NCBI GenBank assembly: GCA_963082875.1
Contig: OY720098.1
Span: 496,001 to 560,000 of the forward strand
Length of the DNA: 64,000 nucleotides
Source: Corella eumyota
Taxonomy: Eukaryota; Chordata; Ascidiacea; Phlebobranchia; Corellidae
Direction of reading: 5' to 3'
The first letter of the stretch is position 1. Each line of letters starts with the position of its first letter. Under the pieces are notes generated by a model that was not told the origin of the DNA, did not search any database, and was given only the letters and a program-made list of their open reading frames with translations. Below, one piece after another: positions 50,603 to 60,515 of the stretch. Both the position numbers and the translations under genes were made by a program.

Positions 50603-53600
50603 TTAGTTGTAACTGAATGCCTGTTGGTTCCAATCATAATAAGCATACTTGGGTGCAAACTGGGTTTCCCCCATCAAGTAGTCATTATCCTCTTTCTCTT
50701 TTATATTGACGACATTGTCAACAACTGATGTGTAAACAGGTGGTGGAGCTAAAGAGGAAATAATAGAATTTAGGCACATTAATTCATGGAATTTGATTAG
50801 AAGCCAAAAAGTTTTAAGTTAGCAGCGTGGTGTAGTGGTAAAAACATTTGCTACACCACACATGAGGTCGATGGTTCAATCCCCACTGGTTTCATACTGT
50901 AGCGCCCTTGAGTAAGGCGCTATAAACGGTATAAACTCCTGCTGAGTCAGCACTTAATCAGCAGTATATTTATCAGGCAATTATAATCTATAATATCCCA
51001 AACTGCTAAAAGCAACTTGAGACTGGGTCGAAGTAACTGATGTTACTCCATGTTTAGGTCATACATTCGACCTCCCACATCGAGGATAAAGATATATACA
51101 AAAAAAATCAACAATATCATTTATACCCACAACTAACAATTTGGGATTAAACCAAAATAAATGTCAAAAATTGAATATTTTTACAACTATCTTACCTTCA
51201 TATTTTGGTGGGTTGTCCTCTACTGAAAGTTGTTCCAATGATAAGTCCTGGGTTTGGGGATTTCCCTGCAGTGGAATCGATCCAAGAAAGAACGGACATT
51301 TCACCCTCAAGTTGCGACTCAACTTTGGTGTTTCCAACTCAAACTGGAGGAAAAATAAATTTAAGTTTATCCTCAATCACAAAATAATAATTAATGGGAA
51401 TTTCATAGTCATTTTTTCAGAAACTTAAAAAAGGTTTTTTTTTCTATGTAAAAAATCTAATTAAAAATATAAATTTATCCTCAATGTAAGAAGGTCAATT
51501 TTTTAGCGTAAACATAGAATAACATCAGTTACCCTGACCCAGTCTCGAGTTGCCTTTGGCAGTTCGGGATATTATAGATTATAATTGCCCGATAATTATG
51601 CTGCTGATTGAGTGCTGGCTCAGCAGGAGTTCATACCGTTTATAAAACCTTACTCAAGGGCGCTACAGCATGAGATCAGTGGGGATTAAAAAGCGAAGCC
51701 AAGTGTTCTGACACTCTGCCGGTTAACTTAGGCCTAACCATAATATTTTACAAATAACATTAAGTTTTCTACCTGAATCTTGTAAGAAATCTTAAGGATT
51801 TTGCACTGAGTCATCATTGTTGGGGGTAAACTGGGAATCTGTGAATAATAAAATATATTGTTTATCCTCAAAAAGAATTATTATAAACTGAGAAAGCAAA
51901 AAATTAATCGAAACAGACAAAAAAAATTTATAAACATTCAAAAAAGTTATCAAAATTTCAACCAATAACTAGTACAAGTTCAAATCTGTTTTTTAACAAA
52001 ACCTGAAGCTGTTTTTTCCTGAGTTCTAGATTGCGATGTTTCTTGACTCCCTCATCTTCCAACATCGTCATCGTTTTAGTGCAAGTTTTCACTCGGCCGG
52101 CGTTCGAAATGAACTTTACTTTTTGGATCAACTTAAAGTAGGATTTGGAAATATTGAAAGAGCTAAAAATAAAACTTGTTTTTAGTAAATATTAACGACT
52201 CCTTTTTTTTTGTACATATCTTTACCCTTGATATTGAAAAGTCGAATGTGTGATCTAAACATAGAGTAACATCAGTTATTCCGACACGGCTCGAGTTGCC
52301 TGTGGCAGTTTTGAATATTATTGATTATGATTACTCGATAATTATGCTGCTGATTAAGTATTGACTCAGCAGGAGTCGATACTGTTTATAGCGCCTTACT
52401 TAAGAGCCCTACAGCTTGAGAGCAGTGGAGATTCAACCCATGACCTTATGGTATTGTAGAAAGTGTTCTTACCACTACACGACGCAGCCGGTCTTACTAC
52501 AACTTTGCTTAAAAAATTAAGGTTCCACGTTCAATTTGTAGTGCTTCCATTCTAGAGCACCTTTGAGTAAGGTGCCATAAAGAATCTAACTCTCACTAAG
52601 CCTAACCCCAATCAGCACATTATTTATGGGGTATCTAAAATACCCAAAACTGCCACAGGCAACTCGAGGCTGGGTCGGAGTAACTGATATTAGTTTATGT
52701 TTTAACCGTAAAATCGACTTTACCACATGGGGGATAAAGATATAAAAAGGATTAAATAATCACCTTCCATTTTGAATATCAGCTTCCATGGTGATAAACT
52801 CTCCAGGAACAAACCCCGTTTTACTGAGTCTAACTTCTCCCACTACAGGTCCACTCAGGAAGATTTTCTTTTCATCTTTTGCGCTAGTTGAAACCTAAAA
52901 TGTTAACAAATATTTACTTAGATGATTAATCACAAAATAATGTAGGACCTAAGACATTTAGTTTGATTTCCACTGCTGGCATGTTGCAGCATCCTTAAGA
53001 AAGACCTAAGATCCTGGGTTTGATTCCTACCGATGGCATGTTGTAGCATTCTTGAGTAAGACCTGAGGTCTTAGGTTGAATTCCCACTGATGGCATGTTG
53101 TAACATCCTTAAGTAAGACCTTAGTTCTTGGGTTTGATTTTCACCGCTGGCAGGTTGTAGAGATTAACTTTAAATCATAATTTAACTTACTTTATTCTGG
53201 GGGTCGAGATTAAGGTCAATAGGGTCATGAACTGAAATTGCCATCTTTGTATTGTGATTAAACTTCCAAGGTTTATCGATTGTGGCCTTTATTGTGTATC
53301 TTATATGTCCATGTCTGCCTGGTTAATATAAACAAAAAAGCCAGTTTATATTCCGTTTATTTTAATTTTTATATCTTTTCTTTAACTTAGATTTAACCAA
53401 AAACATATTTATAAACTTTTAGAGACAAAAAATTAGGTTAAAAAAATGTTTAAGTGAGGATAAACAGGATTGTAAAAAAGTGCTTACCCTCAAATGATGT
53501 TGGAAGGTTGGGAGGAAGTAAATACTTGAAAGAAAAGGAATGTTGTCCTGCCGGAATACTTTCCATGTTTTCTGTATCTCCGCCAGAGCCTAAAAAAAAC

Positions 53601-55313
53601 AAAGTATTAAATATTTGATCACCAGCATGGTGTAGTGGTTAGAACACTGGGCCTTACTATATGAATTCCTGGGTTCAATCCCCACTGATCTCATGCTGTA
53701 GCACCTTTAAGTAAAGCAGTATTAATGGTATGAACTCCTGCTGAGTCAAAAACTGATCAGCAGCTTGATTATCAGGCAATTATATTTAATAATATCCCTA
53801 ACTGTCGCAGGTAACTCGAGACTGGGTCAGCGTAACTGATGTTACTCTATGTTTGGGTCATGAAGTCGACTTTCCCACATCGAGGATAAAGAAATATAAC
53901 AAATAAACAACATATTTATTTTACAAAGGATTATTATTAATAATTTAAACAATAATTAAGAATAAATTACCTTTGCCATACAGTGACACATCATGTTCAA
54001 AATAAGTTTCATTATTCCAGTAGGTGACAGTAACGGTCGACTTTCCAGTGCTGTAGGTTTCAGTCCATTTAATATGGGCATTTCCCTTAATCTTTAGGTT
54101 GATTGCTAGAACAAAAGAAAAAAAAAAATTCAAAGTTCAACCAAAGAATTTTGCTACATCGTTTATAAGTTAAGTTATTACAACTACGAATAATAATTCG
54201 GTCAAACACTTTCAGTTAATAATAAAGTGGTGTAGTGGTAAGAACACTTGCTACACCACCATAAGGTCGTGGGTTCAATCCCCATTGATCTCATGCTGTA
54301 GCATCTTAAGTAAGGCGCTATAAACGGTATGAACTCCTGCTGAGCCAGCACTTAATCAGCAGCTTAATTATCGGGCAATTATAATCTATAATATCCCGAA
54401 CTGCCACGGGAAACTCAAGACTGGGTCAGAGTAACTGATGTTACTTTATGTAAAAAGTAGTATATCCTTTTAATTTTGATGTACGCTTTCTTAAATGTAT
54501 CAATATAAGATTTTAACAATCTTGCAAAATAGAAATATATCATTACAAGATGTATGTAAGTTTCTGCCAAGACCTCTTGCAAGAAAGCAAAAAATTAAGA
54601 GCAAAAACTATTTAATTTCACACACATTTTTTGCAACAAAATAAAGCTTGTGTGGGCATGCTGCTCTACTTAACAGTCCTACTAAATACCACACAAAACT
54701 CATTAGAAAAATACATTTATCACACAGAAAAAAATTTAAAAATCGCAGACTGTTTTTTTTGGATTTAGGGCAACTAGGGGCATTTCCTTAAATAGGATTA
54801 GGGCTAGGGCTTATAAATAGTGTCTCATTGTCGGTATTTGGTGTTTTTAATCAAATGAAGGTATCCCCAAATAAACAGTCAACAACATATGTGTGGTTTT
54901 GTATGGTTGTTTTGTGGGGTAATTAGATCCTATTAGCCAATCTGGAAAGAAGGGCAATTTTTGAAGAGATCTCATGCACACGATTGTAAAAATTAGCGTC
55001 GCTGTGCGTGCACGCGCACTCAAATTTTCGGTCTTTGCGTGCATGCGTGATTTATGTTGCGTATTTGCATGAGTATTTTAGACACTGCAAAACGCTAATT
55101 TTAGGCGTGCATTTTTTTTAACAAAACAAATTTTGTGCATGCACACTGCCCTACATTCCAGATTGGATAATTAAAAGAACCCAATTAAGACCAACCTTTC
55201 ATCTTCATAGCTTCACTGAGATGAAGTTTAACATTTCCATGAACTAAATCTCCTGAATAATAAACATCCTTAGCTTCGTTTAACAAAACTTGAAAGTTAA
55301 TCAATTTTCCCAT
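50603..55313 (-). CDS. ARRDC-like: Alpha-arrestin (arrestin domain-containing protein), complete
   Basis: Alpha-arrestins are membrane-trafficking adaptors that recruit NEDD4-family ubiquitin ligases to cargo. Nine exons read in frame (377 aa): 55196-55313, 53971-54105, 53488-53589, 53191-53318, 52764-52894, 52003-52162, 51773-51838, 51196-51343, 50603-50748. N-terminal arrestin domain: [54 protein letters not shown], then [20 protein letters not shown]-terminal domain: [36 protein letters not shown]. Two PPxY motifs in the tail (DNPPKYE, PPPVYT) are the expected WW-domain ligands. Exons 6-9 are duplicated at 26406-27966; exons 1-5 are single-copy. The closest vertebrate group is ARRDC2/3/4-TXNIP-like; the exact orthologue is not assigned. 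Confidence 0.9.
50820..51105 (+). mobile_element. SINE copy in ARRDC intron 8
   Basis: Duplicate of 26624-26910. Confidence 0.85.
51474..51722 (-). mobile_element. SINE copy in ARRDC intron 7
   Basis: Duplicate of 27276-27522. Confidence 0.75.
52210..52492 (-). mobile_element. SINE at the right edge of the duplicated segment
   Basis: It pairs with the junction SINE up to about 52459, after which the two diverge (AAAGTGTTC...GACGCAGCC and unrelated flank). It is the right recombination substrate. Confidence 0.85.
52500..52748 (+). mobile_element. Degenerate SINE beside the right edge, ARRDC intron 5
   Basis: The tail module is clear (CCACAGGCAACTCGAGGCTGG); head and body are heavily changed. 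Opposite orientation to the edge SINE. Confidence 0.6.
52940..53162 (+). repeat. tRNA-head-derived ~62-bp tandem repeat, ARRDC intron 4
   Basis: Four units with a B-box-like core (GGGTTTGATTCCTACCGATG type) followed by GGCATGTTGTAGCATCCTTAA. A SINE head has apparently become a short satellite. Single-copy in this window. Confidence 0.7.
53621..53898 (+). mobile_element. SINE copy in ARRDC intron 2
   Basis: Full length with head ACCAGCATGGTGTAGTGG; moderately diverged. Confidence 0.8.
54223..54455 (+). mobile_element. SINE copy in ARRDC intron 1
   Basis: Lacks the last part of the tail module; ends near GTTACTTTATG. The rest of intron 1 (54460-55195) is non-coding, with a GTGCGTGCACGCGCAC purine/pyrimidine-alternating patch near 55005. 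Confidence 0.75.
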
Positions 55314-56353
55314 TTTTAATTAAATTTTAAACTTAAATCTATATTTTAAAAAAGAGAAAAAAAAAATTATAGGTTCTTCTTAGATTTTATTGGTAATATA
55401 AAATTGTTAGTTTTTGTAAAAGTAATATAAACTTTATATTATAATAATTGAATTTACAAAGTTTTATAGTGCAAAAACTTTGTTTAATGCCTCTTTACAT
55501 CTGTTACATGCTTTATTCTGATTAACAAACTGACAATTAAATAATCAGACAGACAAACAATTAATTTAAAATAAAATACCAAACAATGATTGTTTGTTAT
55601 CCAATTGTTGTTTATTGTTAATAACTTCACTGATTGTCAGATTGTTGAAACAAATAAGAAACAATGAGAAAATAAAATTTAATTGTTTTTAAGTTCAAGC
55701 AGTCAAGACGTTTTTTAAAACTGAATATTAAATTTTTTTAATAATTCTTATACAACAAAATGTAACTTTGTTACTAACAATCACGTGCCATACCACGTGA
55801 TGTTTTACGAAATAAACAACAACTTATGACGTCACTGATGATATTTTATCACAGGTGTGGTCACATGGTCGTTGACGTAATTTGAACAAAAGTTGTCACT
55901 GGTTTGCGACCAACTTGCCTTAGTACTAATTTTATTTAATAAATATTTTATTTAAACACTTTTTGAGGCAATATTTAATTTATTTTGCATATACTTAAAC
56001 ACCTTAATTAATATTTCGGTTTAAAATTTAGAAAAAATAAAACAAAAAATCTATCGCTCGCACCTCAATATTTAAAACAACAACTCTGAAAAAAGGGTAA
56101 TTCTTGTTACATTCCCAAAATTAACTTTACCAAATAACATTCGACCAAAAATATTTATGCCAAAAAGCGCCAATTTACTAACCATTTGAGACAATTTGAC
56201 CTTTAAAATAACCTTTTAATCCTAAAAAAAGTTACCCTAAGTTTTGGTAAAATTTCATTTTCGAAATTTAGGTTTTCGGGCAAATGTAAATTCGGTAAAA
56301 TGTGTTTGAGTAACAAGAAGGTAACAAAATAATAAGTTAACCGGGTCGTGATA
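55314..56353. promoter_or_regulatory. ARRDC upstream region
   Basis: No gene seen. It includes two perfect CACGTG E-boxes (55782-55787 and 55794-55799) and a TGACGTCA site near 55827, about 470-515 bp upstream of the ARRDC start codon. Regulatory role inferred. Confidence 0.4.
55782..55799. promoter_or_regulatory. Paired E-boxes, ChoRE-like
   Basis: CACGTG-CCATAC-CACGTG: two perfect E-boxes with a 6-bp spacer. Carbohydrate response elements of vertebrate TXNIP/ARRDC4, bound by MondoA/ChREBP-Mlx, are two E-boxes with a 5-bp spacer. Confidence 0.4.
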
Positions 56354-56609
56354 AAGTACGGGATGCGGAGAATATTGAGGCTGTATGTAAACGTTAACAA
56401 AAATCCCTGAATGCGGAAAAGGACAGAATTTTTATACCCTTCCCTAATCTTCACTTGCGCTTTATAGTCAATCCCGCATCATCCCTCAGCCCTTAAGGCG
56501 AATACTTATTTCATCCCGCAGAAAAGGACAAAAATGTTGTTCCGTCCCGCATTCCGCGATTTTTGTTAACGTTTACATACGGTCCCGTACTATCCCGCAT
56601 CCCGTACTT
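56354..56609. mobile_element. MITE with long inverted repeats, TA-flanked (copy 1)
   Basis: Starts AAGTACGGGATGCGG and ends CATCCCGTACTT; subterminal GTAAACGTTAACAAAAATC is also inverted. The flanking dinucleotide is TA on both sides, as in Tc1/mariner-type insertions. No ORF. It lies just downstream of the sulfotransferase stop. Confidence 0.75.
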
Positions 56610-56672
56610 TAGTATTGTTCTGTTAAACGGCTCAATCCGGTATATTATAACATCCACTAATAACTACGATGC

Positions 56673-59600
56673 TTATTCGATGCCCAGGTATTGAAGTCTA
56701 AGATTGAATAATTGTTTTGCAAAGTTGTAAAATTCAATTTCGTATTTCAAGTTTTGCTCGAGAAACTTCCGAGATGTTTCGCTCATCGGTCGTTTGTGCG
56801 ACGTCTTCGTTTGTTGTTGGACTTTCTTTACATCTGTGACGTAATAATTAGTTCATTTATAACTTTATTAAAATATGTAAATTTATTCTTGATGTAGAAA
56901 GGTCGAGGTCGAATGCGCGACCTTAACATAGAGTAACAACAATTACTCCGACCCGATCTCAAGTTTCCTGTGGCAGTTTGGAATATTATAAATTATAATT
57001 GCAAAATAATTTTGCTGCTAATTAAGTGCTAGATCAGCAGGGGTTCATACCGTTTATAGTGTCTTACTCAAGAGCGCTACAGCATGATAGCAGTGGGGAT
57101 TGAACCCACGACCTCATGTGTGGTGTAGCAAGTGTTCTTACCACTACACCACTCTGCCGGTTGGTGGCAAGTATTAGTTGGGAGTTGCTACCATATTACT
57201 ACGATTAAAATGTTAAGCAATGAACTAATGTAGTGCAAGTAACAAAAGAATAAAATAGTTTTTCTTACATTCCCCTTTCCATGCCTCTCTTGCGCCCACA
57301 AAATAATCTGGCAAAATTTTTTCGAAAACTTTCAAAGTTTTTTCGAATTCTTCTAAAATTCCGACAAAATAAAAGTCTTCCAAAAGTCGCCGTTTAGCGA
57401 CATCTAGTGTACGCTGTTTCTGGACAGGGTCTGAACTTCTGCAACAAAAATTAACGTAACAATTTTTAACTAAATGCCTTTTAATTTTTTACATTATAAT
57501 GTTTTTTTTAATTTTTCAAAAAGAAAAAAAAATTTTAAAAAGAAAAAAAATATATATTTTTTGCTTTTAGCGGGATTCGAACCTGCTACACTCTTTATCG
57601 TTTCCACAAAAGAACTTGAGGTAGATTTGAGGGTAAGTGCATTGCTTGTGCTTTAGTTTCACGCATTCATCAATATCCTGGTTCATTTAAAAATATAAAG
57701 TATTAAAATTGCCCGATTTTCGAGGCTAGGTAGTCCGGGTTTGATTCCCACTGCTTTCTTGTTTTATCTTTATTGATTTTAACCTTTTTTACTAAGTTTA
57801 AATTATATTTTTATTGCTTGCGCTTAATTAATGCGTAAAAAACTGAGTATTATAACGCACTGGGCTAACATTTGGTATCATTAGTTTAACTACTTTATAT
57901 AATTGCTGCATTCTTAAATAATACAATGGCCTAAAAGCCCTAAATTAAATTTTTATCATAAAAATATCGTTCATAATTAGATATACTAATAACTAATTAT
58001 GCCATTACTACAGTTTATTTCTTACTAGAATTTTAATATACTTTAAATTTAACCTAACTTACCATATTAAGGAATTCCGCTCCACTTGGACAATTAGCAG
58101 GTCGACATTTTGAGGAATTATTCCATCCGAACCGAGCAAAGTAAAACCTTGAAACGAACCAGTCAACCGGATGACGTATTACGTTGATAAATGTCGGTTG
58201 GCTGATATCAAACCTGAAACATTTAAGTTGGTAAAATTATTTATCTTAGATGTGGAAAGGTCGATAACCCAAACATAGAGTAACATCAGTTACTCCGACC
58301 CAGTCTCGAGTTGACTTTAGCAGTTTGGGATATTATAGATTATAATTGCCCGGTAATTAAGCTGCTGATTAAGTGCTGGCTCAGCAGGAGTACGTACTGT
58401 TTATAGAGTCTTACTCAAGGGCGCTACAGCCTGAGAGCATCGGGAATCGAACCCAAGATCCCAAGTTAATTTGATATTTACTAACGTGATTTACTACACA
58501 TCTTAAGTTATTAAATAAGGTTGTTATTGTTATGTTTATGCTATAATCGCTAGTGCCTACGAAGTTAAATAAACCAAATTTAAAACCACTTACTCTGTAA
58601 AGTTGAACCAGTAATGGTGTTTTAATAAAAACAATGGTTTTCTCGAATCTTCAACAATTTTAACAAGTTTTTGGTGCTGATGGAACCGAGCGGTTGTTGG
58701 CACTACCCTCATAAAAGTGAAACTAAAAAAAATATAAATCCTTAAAACCGGCAGCAAGTTGTAGTGGTCAGAACACTTTCTACACTACCTGAGGTCCTGG
58801 GTTTGATCCCTACTTCTCTCATGCTGTTGAGTAAGGCGCTATAAACGGTGTAAACACCTGCTAAGCCAGCACTTAATCAGCAGCAAAATTATCGAGCAAT
58901 TATAATCTATAATATCCCAAACTGACAAAGTTAACTCGACTTCACAACCTTAACATAAAGTAACGTTAGTTACCCTGACCCAGTATCATGTTAACTTTGC
59001 CAGTTTGGGTATTAGTATCTCTATAGGCGCTACAGCATAAGATAGTGGTCAAACCCAGGACCTTATATAGTGTAGAAAGTGTTCGAACCAGTACATTAAA
59101 CTGCAAGTATATATCAAGAATTTAAACACGTCATAATACTGAACTAGTTGTACATATCCAAGACAACATTTTCTTACTTGTTCCTTCTTCTTAAAACATC
59201 CATTATTGCACTAAAAGTTGAACTCCCGCATTTCGGTAATTTGTTGTGGAACACAAAGTCGCGATTTAAAGGAGCCTACGTCACAAACATAAAACTTGAT
59301 GTCATAATGGGTTTAAACCAAAAATGGCGTCGATTTCGTTTGGTTTTGTAAGGTCACAATAAACGTTTTTTGAAATAAATAAAACACGAAATGTGACGTC
59401 ATAATAACATAAAAAGCAAGCTTACCTTTGAAAATAGTTCAGTGAAATTTTGATTGAAAAAATTTTCATTTTTTTCTATATAAAAAAAGCACAAATTTTA
59501 ATTTAGGAAATAAATTTAATAAAGACAGTACTGAAGTACGGGATGCGAGATAGTGCGGGGCCATATAAAAACGTTAACAAAAATCGCGGAATGCGGGACG

Positions 59601-60346
59601 GAACGGCGTTCTTGTACTTTCCAGCGGATTGAATACAGTATTTTCCTTAAGGACTATTGAGTTTAAAAGTCAAAGGAAAATGCAAACTCGACTACAAAAC
59701 GCAAGGAAGATTAGGGAAGGGTATAAAAATTCCGTCCTTTTCCGCATTCAGCGATTTTTTGTTAACGTTTACATACGGCCTCGTTATTTTTCGCATCCCG
59801 TATTTTTATCCTTGGTGTGGGAAAGTCGAATGCGCGACTTAAACATAGAGTAACATCAGTTACTCCGACCCAGTCTCGAGTTGCCTGTGGCAGTTTGGGA
59901 TATTATAGAGTCTATAATTGCTTGATAATTATGCTGCTGATTAAGGGTTGGCTCAGCAGGAATTCATACCGTTTATATTGCCTTACTCAAGGGCGCTACA
60001 GCATGAGATCAGTAGAGATCTAATTCAGAACCTCATGCAGTGTAGCAAGTGTCCTTACCACAACACCACGCTGCCGGTAAATGTTAGTACTTACCTTGAA
60101 TATTCAGTCAACTATTTATAGCCTCAAGCTGTGATTAGATCTTAATTATTAACAATTTAACTCAATATTTTCCTGCATTTTTATTGAACTACACAATAAT
60201 ATATTCAACTACTAAAATTCACACATACTTATAATAACGTCATTCGTTTGTTTTATCCATGACGTCACAAATCTTGATTGTATATTGGTAAAATACAAAA
60301 TAAAAACGCTAAGAAATACGATTAAAAACAGCAAGATTTTTTTCAT
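56673..60346 (-). CDS. UST-like: Uronyl 2-O-sulfotransferase-like enzyme (UST/HS2ST family), complete
   Basis: Golgi type II sulfotransferases of this family move sulfate from PAPS to the 2-O position of uronic acids in dermatan/chondroitin or heparan sulfate. Eight exons read in frame (945 nt, 314 aa): 60229-60346, 59426-59475, 59178-59275, 58594-58722, 58063-58213, 57583-57650, 57269-57438, 56673-56833. A signal anchor KKILLFLIVFLSVFILYF follows the start. The 5'-PAPS loop is NKLPKCGSSTF and the 3'-PAPS region QPTFINVIRHPVDWFVSRFY. Then come FFCGNDKECS (IPYFCGQHPRC in UST), FYFVGILEEFEKTL and a C-terminal FYNFAKQLFNLR. The CGS in the PAPS loop and VGILEE favour UST over HS2ST. It is shorter than human UST (406 aa), mainly at the termini. 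Intron 1 contains a MITE and a SINE. Its start is only 169 bp from the KLHL-C stop. Confidence 0.88.
56880..57162 (-). mobile_element. SINE copy in UST-like intron 7
   Basis: Full length, moderately diverged; ends CACTCTGCCGG. Confidence 0.8.
58245..58466 (-). mobile_element. SINE copy in UST-like intron 4
   Basis: Tail and body are clear; the head is cut within the B-box region. Confidence 0.75.
58747..58940 (+). mobile_element. SINE copy, one arm of an inverted pair
   Basis: CCGGCAGCAAGTTGTAGTGG head; merges near 58930 with an oppositely oriented copy. Intron 3 of the UST-like gene. Confidence 0.7.
58935..59104 (-). mobile_element. Shortened SINE, second arm of the inverted pair
   Basis: Tail module and a decayed head (GGTCAAACCCAGGACC) with most of the body missing. 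Confidence 0.6.
59534..59804. mobile_element. MITE with long inverted repeats (copy 2)
   Basis: Same family as 56354-56609 in opposite orientation (shared AGGGAAGGGTATAAAAATTC and GTTAACGTTTACATACGG). The right end is overlapped by, or joined to, the following SINE. Confidence 0.7.
59807..60078 (-). mobile_element. SINE copy in UST-like intron 1
   Basis: Full length; its tail starts at the MITE end, so one inserted next to or into the other. Confidence 0.8.
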
Positions 60347-60515
60347 TTTTAAACATTATTTTAATAAAGTTTACTTTACAGGTTCTACAACATTTGTGGT
60401 ATCGCCCGAGGCATTTTAACAAATAATTAACTTAATTTTTGTCCTCAATAGAAAGTTATTTATAACTGTAAATTTATTTTACTATTTTGTATTTTGAAAA
60501 TTAATATTTGTGACA
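60347..60515 (-). other. Very short KLHL-C to UST-like interval
   Basis: 169 bp between a stop codon and the next same-strand start. It contains AATAAA (60478-60473 on the minus strand) and just after it a TTTACAG acceptor-like site. Ciona is known for operons resolved by spliced-leader trans-splicing, so a linked transcript is possible but unproven. Confidence 0.4.

Noticed and set aside
57570-57600. tRNA-like B box (GGTTCGAATCC on the minus strand)
   Set aside because: No matching acceptor stem or A box at the right distance; the stretch is the donor region of UST-like exon 6, whose coding frame is clear.
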